Below are positions 13,201 to 26,092 of a DNA stretch of 64,000 nt, piece after piece (position 1 is the stretch's first letter; the number at the start of each line of letters is the position of its first letter). Source of the stretch: Albugo candida (lineage: Eukaryota; Oomycota; Peronosporomycetes; Albuginales; Albuginaceae); NCBI GenBank assembly GCA_905220665.1, contig CAJNAR010000172.1, positions 124,001 through 188,000 on the forward strand, written 5' to 3'. The position numbers were made by a program, and so were the translations under genes. The notes beneath the pieces were generated by a model. It saw only the letters and a list, made by a program, of their open reading frames with translations, made no database searches and was not told the DNA's origin.

Positions 13201-13710
13201 GATGAACACGATCGTCTTTGTCCTTACTCGATTCTCTCTGATTCGATTGAGACTGTTCCGAAACTTCAGCAACTTTTTTTGACCGTGTGGTGTAAATTCA
13301 TCTTTCTGCTTGACCACCATTCTTAGAGCTTAGGATATTTTGATCGACAAAATTTCCTTTTTAGACTGCTCTTAACAGAATATGCAAAATCATGATAGCA
13401 CATGATATGTTCTAATTGCGGGAAATGATGCCCGCTTTATCTTCGAGGCGATCCAAAACGAATTACATTACCTTACGGTCTCGTAATCCGTAAGGTACAC
13501 CTATTTGATATGTACCGCAACAAGTACTCGTGTGTCTTGCTTGCTTCTTCCGGATGATGTCAGAATGCCTTTTCCTTCCTTTGCTTCAGCCTTCAGGTGT
13601 AAATATTGACCGCGTCTTCTCTCGTATTGAGCTTCCTCATCGAAGATGGAATTTGCATAGTGCTACCGCCTTAATTCTCATATTGGCGTCTTTTTCTCGG
13701 AGAAGTTACT
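10204..13710. other. AT-rich intergenic stretch, no supported gene
   Basis: About 3.5 kb with only short frames on either strand. None has a domain, a signal peptide or a partner exon I can defend. The 87-codon plus frame at 12055-12318 looks incidental. No TIRs, LTRs or tRNA-like heads were seen until the SINE at 13711. Confidence 0.5.
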
Positions 13711-13959
13711 TTGTCAAGGATTTCATTACACTGTTTATCTGGTTCTTTAACTACCTTCCTTATCCTATCATGAGCCCCTGACCGTGTGAATATCACCAAA
13801 GTCTGACTTCAAACCTAGGGAGGCAGATATTTTTCCAAGCTTATTGCTTGGGTGGGCTCAAACCGCTGCCCACACTGCCGGGGATCGAACTAACGACTTC
13901 GGCAGGGGGTCCGTGCGCTCAAGTGCTTAACCGACTGAGCTGGTAGGGACCCTCTCGGG
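13711..13959 (-). mobile_element. tRNA-derived SINE, family 1 copy 2
   Basis: A 249-bp full copy on the minus strand, flanked by the 9-bp duplication GAAGTTACT (13702-13710 and 13960-13968). The head shows box A CAGCTCAGTCGGTTAAG and box B AGTTCGATCCCC. The remainder matches the copy at 6701-7280, including the hairpin area and the CCTTGACAAA 3' end. It lacks the nested insertion, which makes it the reference for the empty site. Both copies of this family have target duplications ending in TTACT. Confidence 0.88.
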
Positions 13960-13968
13960 GAAGTTACT

Positions 13969-14100
13969 ACTGCCTCACGTGATGAATCCTACTGTAGTAG
14001 TAGCAAGAACAGAAGACATGGAGCTTGTGGTGCCGAAGATGGAAAAGGCTATGATGAGAATCATTTCTTTGAAGTGCTAAGCAGCCGTGCAAAGTATCTA
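13969..14100. other. Short spacer between SINE and transposon copy B
   Basis: No feature other than the TA at 14099-14100 that forms the left target duplication of transposon copy B. Confidence 0.5.
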
Positions 14101-16875
14101 TAGTGCGAGACACCTACAACCATCAACTCCTGATTTTTCGCGGCCAAATTCTAAATTTTAATTTTATGCAGCCTATACTTGGGTTTCAGCCAATCAGGAT
14201 TAGTGTAGATCAATGTCGAAATAATCATATATAATATATTTCCTGGTTATTTTTCTTTTCCGCATTCACCTTACAATCATCATTGCACCCCGTCGCTACC
14301 ACCACAATGGCACCACCCACAAAACGTTCACATCAGCTGCAACTGGACTTGGCCATCCTCCCGATTTCAATAAGCCAATTTTTTGGCTTGCTGATATGGA
14401 GGTGGACGAAGATTCATAGCTTGAGGTCGAAGAGGCTGAGGCTTTCACTGATAATCAGGCAGACTCTGCGGCACTGAAATTACACTTTATTTGGAATCGT
14501 CCGGGTCGGTAAATTGGGAAATCGAGCCGTTCTCAACGACGAAACTTGCAGAAAACCGCAATGCTGCACTTGGTTCTCGCCGACTCGAGACATATTTCAG
14601 TTTATCAATTAGGATGCTCAAGCTGGTTCAGACAATGAGAACGAAAGCAGACAAACTGATGACGAGGATGAGGATGATAACAAAATTGATGACAAGAACG
14701 AGGGACACCTGGCCGCTGGAATGTTGAAACTTGACCAGGAGGCCAAACAGAAAACCAACAAAGATCAACGTGCACGACTGGCTGCTATCGCATCTTACTT
14801 CCGTCTCCTTCAAAGGGCTATCCTGTAAGTTGAGGTTGTTGATTTGCTGCATTGACACTTCATTAGTTTTATGATGCTTCATTTGTTTAGAAGCTTCAAG
14901 CCTCGGGAGCCGTTTCCCAGGCAGTCGGTAAACGATCATGGTTTTATTCATTGCTTCGCACTTGGGGAGCCATGTATCTCGCCACTGGTGATCTACCGAA
15001 CACCAAGCAAGGCTAACATGTCAAGTCACGCAGCCTTTCGATGGATGAAGATTTTCTTGCTAGGGTGCGATTGTATCTCCGTCAGAACAAGTTCAAAATC
15101 AACCCCGCTGAGCAAGTGAATCATCAAATTCTTCCCAATGCAGAGAGCAACAAAGTGATTTCTGGTAAAACCGCAATCCGATGGATGCAGAGACTGGAAC
15201 TACAGTATTCCGAAGCTCACAAAGGAATGTTCGTGGATGGGCATGAACGCCCCGACGTTCTCGAATACCATACTATCTTCTTGAAGTGCATGGCGGATCT
15301 TGAAGTGCAGATGCCAATTATCTCAGGGAAGGAGATGGATATTGAAACCTGGCCAGTGGGAGAGCCGATCGTTCTTGTAACACACGATGAAAGCACCTTC
15401 GCGGCACACGATGGACAGAAGAATCTATGGCTGCAGGATGGTCAGCAACCACTTCGAAAAAAGGAGCTGGAAGATCAATCCATGTCAGCGAATTTTTGTC
15501 TGATGTGAGGGTCGCCTATCACTGAGTGATCTGAAGCAGCTCGAGCATCCCAGCGTTCCAAAGGAAGCGTGTGTTATTATGCCTACTGGCAAGAATTATG
15601 AGAGGGTGGTGGACTTGTGGAGATCTTTTCAAACAGGTGAGAGATCGTGCAATTCCAATCTTTGAGGCACAGTACCCCACATCCAAAGCCCTCTTTGCAT
15701 TTGACAATGCTGCAATTCATGCTGCATTTGACAATGCTGCAATTCATGCTGCATTTGCTACTGATGCCCTTGTCGAGAGAAGATGAATTTGGGAACGGGT
15801 GGGAAACAGCCGAAGATGCGCAATGGAAGAATAAAAGATGGCACAATCAATCCAATGTGTTTCCCTGAAACTCATCCTGATGTTACTCTTCGAGGTGAAA
15901 GAGCGATTGAGTTGAAAGGCTATCCATTGAATCATGTTTTTTAACCCTTCTATCTCTACAAGGGTTGCCAAAGGGATTGAAAGTGGTCTTAACTGAGAGA
16001 GGACTGTGGAAAGATGGAATGCGCCTCCGTTGCAATGACAAGTGCCTTGGCTCAACAATGTGCTGAGCAAGAAATACGATTGACCACGAACATAACTTCA
16101 TGGAGCAGAAATGCATGCTGAAAGAACTAATCGTTGCTGCTGGACACATGATAAGATTTTAGCCAAAGTTTCACTATGAGTTAAACTTCATTGAGAACTT
16201 TTGAGGTGCTGCCAAGCTTTATGCTCGCAAAAACTGCGACTACAGCTGGAAAGGCCTGTTTGGCACAGTTCCCAAGGATCTGAAATCCATCCCCCTCAAA
16301 CCATTTGACGCCATGCACAGAAATGTTTTCTATACATGGATGTATATCGGAAGGATTTGACGGGGAAGGCTGCTGAATACGCCGTGAAGAAATACCAATA
16401 CCACGTCGGGCTCCCAACTCTATCATGATGGACATCAACGTGATTGGGGCAATTAATGAATGAATTTTGCATATGATCTTTAAAAAAACTATCTGTAATT
16501 AAATAGCAACGGGGATCGACTGTTTATACAGGTGCTAAGTGATTATCTACGTTGTAGATTAGCTTGACGTGGAGATATTTGATTGGCTATAATGTGAGAT
16601 ATGATGTCCTCTGATTGGCTATTCTATTTTGGGGGTTCATTTTTGGGCCGGCCAAAATCATGCTGCTTGAGCCAAATCCCTATAAATCTCTCGGTTTTAG
16701 AAATCCCATATCTTCTCGAAAAATAAACCAAACATAAATTTGCTCTGTAATCTTATAGCTTTCTATCTCTAGTTCCCTGTGACAGAGCCAGATTTTGATC
16801 AAACTAAACTCTACTGGCTGTGATACAGTTCGAACGACCCCTGAAATACTTGATGGTTATAGATGTCCTGCACTA
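14101..16875 (+). mobile_element. TIR/TA DDE transposon, copy B
   Basis: A 2.8-kb element whose ends are inverted repeats of about 27 bp (TAGTGCGAGACACCTACAAC at 14101; inverted TAGTGCAGGACATCTATAAC ending at 16875), flanked by TA at 14099-14100 and 16876-16877. Subterminal sequence just inside the left end, including the GCAGCCTATACTT block, matches copy A, which lies in the opposite orientation. The right subterminal region contains two GATTGGCTAT blocks. The transposase inside is better kept than in copy A but is still interrupted. Confidence 0.82.
14290..16460 (+). pseudogene. Broken DDE-superfamily transposase (copy B)
   Basis: The longest frame (15041-15508) has the region upstream of the core and the first catalytic motif THDESTFAAHDG, then LRKKE, where the family glycine-rich LRKKGQGRS is altered. 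After a frame change come the second aspartate in FDNAAIHAAF (about 15690-15770), NFIENF followed by TGA in place of the expected tryptophan (about 16186-16206), and a degraded C-terminal tail. The second-aspartate motif is duplicated by an exact 27-nt tandem repeat (15697-15723 and 15724-15750). The acidic N-terminal region is frameshifted around 14490-14730. It is inactive as read. Confidence 0.75.
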
Positions 16876-17049
16876 TAGTCGTGACGTGTCATTTCTATTT
16901 GTTAAAACGTACACCATAATATAAATACTATTCACGATATACCATCCGACGACTGTAAGGTGAGATTGAACCACCCCAACCTTCGGTAATTCAAAGGATC
17001 TAAGCTTCGACACCGTCTCAAGTACTGTCTCTTCTGATTTGGCTTTTTT

Positions 17050-20000
17050 ATGACTGATTCCAAACTACACACCAATACACCACCGGAATTTTCTTTCACG
17101 CCTACCATATTCCTATCGCTTTTACTAGACCATCCAGAAACTATCCACTCCATTTCAGCCAATCTTGGCGCTACCCTCTTCGGCTTTTACAAGATTTCAA
17201 CGTCCAAGCCCATTTACAATCAACCCTTGATTCGTCTCCTTACTACTATCAGCACCACCTTCACTATCATGATATACTCTCGTAACGGATCTGTGAACTA
17301 GAACATTTTTCACTTTGCGATTCAACCCCTCTCTATCTTTTCTACAAGAACTTCTGGAATTACAAACTAATAGCAAAGTCATGAAAGCAACCCGCCGCAC
17401 AGCACGCTTCAAACTCGACTTACATCAAAGGAAAACTTGTTCCAAGCCTTTATTTATCACCCCTAGTCCTCCTTCCCTTCAGCTCACAATTACTACAGTC
17501 ATGCTTCCCGTCAGCTCTTATCAAAAGATCAATCAACTATAGCTCACATATAGCGACATTATTGGGGCGCATCTGTTGCTCTCACTCTCACGATTTTGAT
17601 TCACCACTCCCACAGTATTCATCTGCAGCACTTGATTCCATTCTTACCGACTCTACCTCTCTCCTAACTCCATCCTAAACTCGACTACTCGACGCCCCGT
17701 TTACAGCTAGCGATGTCCATAATGCTGTTACTTCTACTGTTTGAGGCAAAACAGCTGACCTCCCGCAGAATATTAACAACTTCTTCCGAAAGCTTGGGGA
17801 AGTCTACTTAATGTAGTCTACTCCGCACAATACATAAAAGCACGCCTGTCAAAATCTCAACGACGCAGCATTAATTCCCAACTTTTCGAAGGTGGCTTCG
17901 GGAGTTTATCTTGCAACTGTCCACCTCTCACTCTTATCAACCAAGACGAAAAAATCCGGCCACAAGATTTTAGCTTATCGCTTGAATCAAGTCCTACCCT
18001 CAACTTTTACATACTGATTAATATGGCTTCGTACCAGGCCGTAGTATTCGTCATTACCTTCGTCGCATCCACAATCTTCAGCAGTTTCTGCCAGCTTCAC
18101 CCTTCCTTCCCACATGCAAGAGCAATCGTCGTTGACTTTGCCAAAGCTTTTGACATTGTGAATCGTCAGGCGCTTCTCGTAACTCTTCGTCCCTTTGGTT
18201 CCCTGATTTTGACACTGGATCACGGCCTTCAACGCTGACAACATATCTCAGTTTCTTATCAATGAGATGCCCTCCGCCTTCTTATCCATCAATGCTGTTG
18301 TTCGACAGGACGAAGAATTATTAACTGGACCCTTCTTCAACTACTTTCGGCAGAGATTTTCAGATTCCAACATCCCAGTCCTCACTCACCCTGCACATCA
18401 TCTACTTTTAGCATTTTGATGATGTCACTGATTTGCTGGCGGACATCTCCCACATTCCGACAGTCTAAGCCATGTTCAAACATTCTGCTCTGCGGTTGGT
18501 ATGACTATGAATGTCTCCAACACGGTATTCATGCCTTTTCGTCCGTGTTCATTGCATCTCAACTCCCTTCGACCATGCTTTAATTCATTGGGTGTCCGTC
18601 TCCTTGATAGTCCGACTTTAACAAACTTTTGGGCGTTTAAATTATTTCGACCCATGCTCTTCGTATCTTTCAACCAACTTCTCGCCCAACTTCATCAGTG
18701 TGCACTCCTTCGGCGTTGGCGAGCACGCAACATCTGTGGCCTCTTTCCCATCCTACGAACGGTTATTATCCTCATTCTCTGGCATGTTTCTTGGATGATT
18801 TACTTCAGTGGTGACCAAGTCTCTCGCCTACGACCTATCCACCACAATTTCGTCCAAACCCAAACCACTAACGACCTTCCGACCTCTTCCACACCAGGGT
18901 AAATAAACGCAATATGACATTAAGTCTCACCTTCTCTTAGTGGTATAGGCTTTCCATCTATTGCCGCCACACTTCGCATCATTCGTCTTCATACTTGTCA
19001 AATCTCTCCGAAAAATCCGTCACTTCCAGGGCACATCCCTCACTGGTTCTCCCCTATCTTCCAAATCTTCTCCGACAGTTTACACGACGCCGGGATCGGT
19101 CTGGATATTCTTTATATCCCAAAATTACTCCAGTCACGCTTAACTCTATCAAATGTCGTCATTTCTCAGCCTCTTGGCTCGACAATTTGCGCTTATGGTG
19201 CCAAAATTTCCTTCCCTCTCTCCCCTCAGCACCTTTCGCCAACTCAACAACTTCGTGAGCCTGTTCGGTTTAACAAAACAACAAACGCTATGCTTTGGCA
19301 ACTCCAGACTACCTCTTATTAAAATGATCATCAAAAGTCATCTTCTTCGGTCTCAATACATCTACCGTATCATCGACTTACCCGCTGATCCTAGTGGCAC
19401 CCCTACATCGGACTCCTACCGTCTTTCTTCCGCTACACAGCCAAACAAGTCAACAAAGTCGCCACTACCCTTCTTACCAAACTCAACCCCATCATCAACG
19501 AATATTTTTTTGCTGGTCTTTTTAGCCATATCCCTCCAGATCCCCACCTTGGTGCCTTTGATGCCGGCATTTAGATGCTCTTCCTCTTAATCGTCTCACC
19601 AACAATTTGAATTATCGACAGCTCGAACACCCTTCCCCACCAGCACTTCCCTTTTCTCGCCTTGGCATCCCCCACGAGCTTCTTTCGATATCCTTACCAC
19701 CTACTTTCTGGACAGACCAACGCTCATTGAATCGATACCTCTCACCAGTTTGCTTCGACCTTTTTTTTCGCCTTCGTCAAGGCGCCCTCGGTTGTCGTTA
19801 CAAACATCAATGGCGCACTCAGTCTCAACTCTTTACCCTTTGTATTCATGGCTTCACGGACATCGAGACACCTCACCACCTTTTTTGGGTTGGGATTGTG
19901 TCATCGCTCGAAAACTTTGGTCATTTACTTGATGACCTTCGACTTAGTCTATTCTCAACCATTACCCGTCTCCTCTTCTATTCTAATCCCCGATTCCGGT

Positions 20001-20148
20001 CTCGCTTACACAAAACAATAGGATCCCGGAGGTTACTTCCTATACAACATATCTTACAGGATGCGTTCTTCGCGCGTTATGGCTCCATCGCAACCACCAC
20101 CTATGCAAAACCCAACCGGCCAACTCGGCCTTCGTTTTACATTAAGTG
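17050..20148 (+). mobile_element. Degenerate LINE (non-LTR retrotransposon) 1
   Basis: Multiple plus-strand frames together resemble a LINE polyprotein. An RT block VDFAKAFDIVNRQALL occurs near 18128-18178, followed by FLINEMPSAF near 18245-18285 (the RT motif that precedes the catalytic box). The C-terminal region at 19607-20149 contains C-H-G...ETPHHLFW, a zinc-knuckle-like module seen after the RT of many LINEs. Stops and frameshifts are frequent and no complete endonuclease is readable. The left boundary is uncertain: the element begins just after transposon copy B ends (16875). No target duplication was identified. Confidence 0.75.
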
Positions 20149-20399
20149 AGGCCGACCTTTCGTCAGCGTAGACATTCTTATGCGACCCTTACTAATCCCA
20201 TTAGGTCAAGATCTACTGCCAGTTTTGGAGCTTCCGGTCGGACCATGATGGCCATCCTCCTGGGGGTTTGCCGCTTTCTCATCTACCCGGTTCTTCACCA
20301 AACTTCTCTTCCCAAAGCCCCCAGCCTGCCACTCTCCATCATTTCGCAAAGGCTAGTCTCCCTTAATATAGAGTACATTTCATCCTCTTCAAATAGCTA

Positions 20400-21907
20400 G
20401 CGCACGAGAAAGTTAACGTAAGTATAATGTAACGTAACCTCTGATGACTGTGAGGTGCGGTATATAATTCAGGGTGTTGTGACTGGTGGTCTGCAGGTGA
20501 CTGTAAATCTTGAAAAGATTGTCAAAATAACAGGTTATGAGGCCAACGACGTTGGGTGGTGTCAGAGAGAAGCGGAGGAAGCCTGACAAATCTCTCGGAT
20601 AGGCAACTACTTCCATTAGAGCCCAGCATGAAGATGACCCTCACGAGAACGTTTATGAGATCTAAACTCTTGTGTCCCGAAAGAAGTGAGAGTTAGGTAG
20701 TAAATGAAGAACATACAAGTAGCTCAAAAACGGTAAGCATGGAAACCTGACATCTTTTTGGCTTGATCTTTGCGGTGATCAAGAGTGTGAAGCTTCTGTA
20801 ACAAGGAAGCCATGTCTGACTTGTAGCGTCTTAAAGTAAGAGACAGATCAAAGTTTGCTTTAGTTCAACTGTGATTGAGATTCGACGATGAGCAAAGAGT
20901 CCCTGTACACGGAGGTTGAGGCTATGGCGCCGGATTCTAACGAGATGAAGGCGCGTCGGGGACGAAAAAATAAGATTAGACTCAGCAGCAAGCAGGCATA
21001 ATGATGTAAAACTGCCTGAGGAACGGGTTTGACATGGAAAGAGCATGTGGACATGCTGGATGTATCTGGAGATTACTGCATCTCGAATGCACCTCACTCT
21101 ACTCTATAAATAAAGAAAGTTGCGTAATAGGCGCGACTTCGTAAGAACGTTCCTGGTATATTACAATACATTGCCCGCCTATGAGACGTGTCAAAACAAT
21201 CCCTTGGTTATGCTGATCTTGGCATGTGTTGATGCTTGGACCACGTGCACAAAACATCAAATTCAAATCTGTAAACAATCGAAAGAGGTGGTTGGGGAGG
21301 ATTTCATTAATTCTAAAGAAGCTATAGCAACGGAATCGTTACAGTTGAGTGAGAGTGATCATATGATGAATGAATACAAAATGGAAACGCGATTATGGAA
21401 GCTGGATCTTGCATCTCGTGGCCTCGAAATCAAATCTACCGCATTAGAGGAAGAGGGTCAGCAATATTATGTGCAGCAGGTGGATGCGAAGGGGATCGTA
21501 AATTGGATGGTGGAAGATGTAGAACTTGCGGTTTCTAAAAGGTAGATCCTGGACAAGCCAAATCTGGATAACAATAAACATTGAGCAAAGTCCGGTGGCG
21601 TTCTATCAATGGTGTCTAGGACAATTGAGAAGCTTTATGGAATGGAAACCTGGAGCAACCCGTTCGCATTCAATGAAAAATGCTGCGTTTACGGAAACAT
21701 GTTTGCCTCCTAATACTTTTGACAGCCCCTGTAATTTACATTTCCATATGTTCCTTCCAGCTTTGACTCCGCTTTTGAGATATGTTGAGTAATGACAGTC
21801 TTTGATTAGGGTAAAAACATTTATACCCCTTGATTTCAACGCATTTCCCGAGAGCAATGCCTCGAGGATTTTATAAAAAATATTAATCAAAGGGAATCGT
21901 TATTCAG
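20400..21907. mobile_element. Copia-type PBS remnant and unassigned debris
   Basis: At about 20531-20544 the sequence CA+GGTTATGAGGCC repeats the putative half-tRNA primer-binding site seen at 2776, and is again followed by a frame starting M-R-P. The ~130 bp before it may be an LTR end. The plus frame 21120-21545 is rich in charged residues, ends in a helical-looking stretch and resembles coding sequence, but no domain is recognised. The rest shows nothing I can name. Confidence 0.35.
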
Positions 21908-22807
21908 CACTCACCTTTTCTGTGATCAGCACTAAGCCTCCATAGATTAATAGACTAGTGGACTCTGATTGGTTAAAATAAGTATAATAGAATAAATAAA
22001 ATAAAATTACAGGATTCGTTATCCAGCCCCCACCCTTCATTGGTCTGAATAGATGCAACGAATTAAATACAAAATACATAAATCACACTGTTATCACCTG
22101 CAAATTCAATTTACTTGTAGGCTTGTTCACATCTAGAATTGGCTATCCTTGCTTCCATGCTTTTCGTCAACAAGTAATGCCGCTGTCGGTTGATGAATTT
22201 GATCAGCATTGGTGGCTGGTACCATGCCAATTGGAATTGAGAAAGCATTGCATTGAAGAGGATTACTGATGAGTATGGGAATGCTACCAATCACCGTAAG
22301 CATGCACTGCTAGACTATTTCTTGGCAGTCCCAGGGACAATAATTCGCGATCCTGTGCAAGTGAGAACGCGTGGTAGGCCATCGAGCTCAACGCAGCAAC
22401 TTCCATCGAAGTTTGAACATGTTAGCGCAGCTTTGGATGCTCCTGTGTAGTGCCGAAGATGTCGAAAATGCCAAAAGATAGTTCACACTGCCAGAACCTG
22501 CCGTCAAGAAGTAACAGAGCACCAACAGCACCAGCAACACTTGCAGCAGTAGAGTTAGATACATACTTACATTAAGCAGTACAAAATTTGTAGAAACCGA
22601 AGTCTTTTTGATTTTATTGTTTTCATTTATTGCATTTGTTCAGACTAATCAGATGTCACGATTTTCGTTAATTTATGAAGGGTGTGGACTGATTAACGAA
22701 TCCCGTAGAATTTATTTTCATCTATTCTCTTAAATTTGTTTTACCAAACAGGGGCCACAATTGCCTAATATATGGAGACTGAGTGCTGATTACAGAAGAG
22801 GTGAGTG
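21908..22807 (+). mobile_element. Mutator-like element remnant with ~133-bp TIRs
   Basis: Long inverted repeats occupy 21908-22040 and 22674-22807, starting CACTCACCT(T/C)TTCTGT on the outside and sharing GGATTCGTTA(T/A)CCAG near the inside. The 0.63-kb interior keeps the C-terminal end of a MULE transposase on the plus strand (about 22190-22550): a basic RTRGRP segment, then, after an in-frame TAG at 22448, a CCHC zinc knuckle C-x2-C-x4-H-x4-C (CRKC...H...C). Long TIRs and this tail are typical of MULEs. I saw no matching 9-bp target duplication. It is an internally deleted, non-autonomous copy. Confidence 0.7.
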
Positions 22808-25800
22808 AACCAAACCTTGCAACAATACCTCCTCTTTTAGCGAGAAACCTCTTTCAGTTGGAATTTGAACCGAATAAGGTGAGTCTAATTTACGATATCG
22901 GCAAAACATGCATACTTCCCAATCAAAACCTTGAAGGGGGTTGTATTTCTTTTTTTTTATCTGATCTGATTGGGCTTTCACTGAGGATATACGTCACATA
23001 ATCAGCAGCATCTTCCCAAAAATCAGCGACATAGAGATTCCATATATTATAGACCGTACCAGGTTCATGATTGTCCTACTCATTTGTTCAATCTCCCATT
23101 CGATGCTTGGTTTTTGGTCTGACTGATTTGTCTCCATACTCCCTTTTTTTGCAAAAAAAATTGACATTTATGTACTCTGCGCTGCCATCAGTTCGTAGTA
23201 CAAGAATCTTGCAATCAAATCGCTTCTCGAAGCAAATCAAGAAATCTTGAAACTTTGAGCTGCTTCATTCTTAATCTTGGCCAAGAATACCCGACAATAG
23301 TTCGATTTTTATTCGATAAAAATTGAACAAATATTTATTTTCACGTCGGCTTGAGGCGTGGTATGACCCTTTGAAGCACTGCATATGATGCTACCAATTC
23401 GCAATTTATACCGGTATCTTCCAAGACGCTGTGCTCTTTGTTAGCTTGCTTCCCGCCCAATTAACGTATTTCATCACCGTTGGTCATCAATCATTCTAGA
23501 AGCTTTGCTATGCTCTCAATAGTAGCGTAGTTCAGCTGATCAAATCGTTGATGGAAATGTAGAAGACTCCTAATCTACTTGTGATCTGTCCACAGGCTCA
23601 AATGAGGCGAGTATATCCATAACACTGAATACGCGTACGCGTTCTCGATCTTCTATCTCGATAACGAGACCGTTCTTGATCATATTACTTCGAACACGAT
23701 CGCACCATCAAGTACGTATACAACTCTTGTATCATTTGCTTGATACGTCAATTTGCAAGCCTTTGCCGCCAACTTTCTATACGAGACAACTTTCCAAGGA
23801 AGCTTTTCCGCACGTTGCACATCGTTTCAGAGAACATTGTTCGGCAAAACGTTGACGGTTGAGATAACCTTTGTCAATCATGTTCAGCTCATCGTCGTTT
23901 CTTCCCGTTTGGAAGTATGCATGATTCGTTGCATTCCTTGCGATTATGTAACAAGTGTACATCCGTTACGAGATGCTTGCTGGTTCTGCTATCAGATATT
24001 CATACTTTCTTCGTTTGTCCCAGCGTGATAATTTTGCATCCAATCCCTAAAAAATGTCTTCAATGCTGCAGGAGCTCGGAATCTCTTCTCATTTGTCTCC
24101 TTTTCCCGCAATTGCGGCAGTTTATTAGCTTCTTCGACTTGGAATCTCTGATCGAACCGATCGGTTTCCAGTCCCTTTCTCTGACTCTCTTGGTGCATTT
24201 CTGATGATACCTGCATCCATGATCTGGGTAAAGCAACACAGTTCCTCGGCTTGCCTTCTGGTGTATTTTCTCAGTGTTGAGACGGACCATCATAGCTTGT
24301 TTGAAGTCAGGCTATGCGTAATTTATATAGCTTTTCAGGACGATATCGTCTGCTTTACCGAGTGATTCACTAATTGCCGACAGGATAAAGAAACGTTCGC
24401 TCCAAGAAAGTCCAGTCTGTTTTTCTGTCGTAAAAAAAGTATGTTTTCCTTGCGTTCTGGTGATGTTGGGACAAAAGTAATTTATTGATGCGTTCGATCA
24501 CTTCTTCAATGCGAGAGCACTGAGTCAACCATTGACGGAATTACAGCACTTCAAGTCCATGGTATGTTTCTTACCTGTCGATTGGCTGAATGGAGAGCAT
24601 ATACCCTACTGCCGAGAATCTGACTCCGTTTACCCCGTTCAGCGCATTATGTTGCATGGCATGTACAAAGCTTCTCCTCATCCCTTTCTCACGATGATGC
24701 ATCGGTTTTTCATCCAGGATTACAATGTCTCATCCTGTCTTTGGCTGCTTAGTCCAGAAAATACAATCTCCGTTCGCGTGGATGGCGGTGATACTGGAGA
24801 GCCGACGCTCCGCTTGGATTCGATCTTTTCCAGTCGATTTCCGAGTGTCTCCGGCAGCAGCATCATGCGGCCTATCTTCGATTTATCTAGATCGTCAGAT
24901 TCTTTCTGGTCTTGGCTGTTGGAATCTTGGCTGGTCACATAACCTGTTGGCAGGTGAGCTAATATGGTTGCATTACAGGCATCAAGTGTTGGTCCTAATT
25001 ATTTAAAGGTAAGTGGAACGGAGTTCTTCAATGTGATATTAAAGAAGCCTTAAGGACTGATTTGCAATACTCAACCTCTTAATCCTGAATGGTAAAAAAA
25101 ATCTGATCCGTGGTCACTTCAATGAATGCTAAGGCATTCTTAATTTTATCAACAAAAAACAACATCGCAGTGATATCAATGAAATACACAAAATAGTCAT
25201 CTTTTTATCAGCCACGTCCTATTAAGAAATTCCATTGATTTCCTACAAATAAACAAGTTTCAAGATTTCAATCAACTGACAGCATGTCAGCTTTTTACAT
25301 TCAAAATGCAACTCAAAATGTTTGTCAGAGGCAACACAACAGCGATATTCTACATGCAGAAAATTACAGTAGCGGTGTGATAGCAACTATACGTCGGCAT
25401 TCCCAGATTATGAAAGCTTTTTCAAAATGTTTTGAGAATTGTGCTTGTTCCGTCGTATTCGTGGTGCACCGTGATTGTTATCACAGTGACATGTGTGATA
25501 TTATATAATAAAGCTTTCATTTGTAGAGTATTTCTGCATGGTAATATCATCCGTCTGAAATATTCAAGTGTCTCAGATTGCTTCCAGCCCAATCTGTTGA
25601 GGCCCTGGTCAGATCGTAAGATATCATCGAAATAAAACTAAAGTAGGAACAAAGAAGTCTCGATCTTAAAGTCGCATTAATGGACGAAATGAAGCATCAG
25701 TGCGACCCCTTTACCGCATAGTCAAAAATGTTACTTCGCACATATAGCCGATCTTTGAGTGTGAAGCACCTCGGTAAGAAGAGATAATTTATCATATGTC

Positions 25801-26040
25801 ACGTGTACGATCCACCTGGAACGCGAAATTCTTGCACCAATACAAAGAAAGAAAACAAAGCCCGCATCGCCACGCATTTGCAAAGGCAGTGCCGAAATAG
25901 AAGACTACTAGGTCGTTCTGTCTTCTCGGATTTAGCACTTGAGTCAGGAAACGTAACCGAGTCTGTAAAATAAGTCTGCGGATTTGTCAGTATGATGGTA
26001 TGAAGCGATGCACATAAACAAGGCATGATGATTGACTAAT
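22808..26040. other. Gene-poor stretch with unassigned frames
   Basis: Frames at 23753-24028 (+), 24532-24942 (+), 24293-24060 (-) and 24938-24720 (-) overlap one another. The minus-strand pair is hydrophilic, and one carries a C-x2-C (NCRNCGKRRQ), so an unrecognised spliced minus-strand gene at about 24.0-24.95 kb is possible. I could not join them by introns. Nothing else is supported. Confidence 0.3.
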
Positions 26041-26092
26041 TTGATGCCACGTGTCAATAATAAACAATTTATCCCGCAGGCAAGACAAAAGC

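Noticed and set aside
24532..24942. A 136-codon plus-strand frame
   Set aside because: It has no recognised domain, overlaps an equally plausible minus frame, and no exon partners were found.
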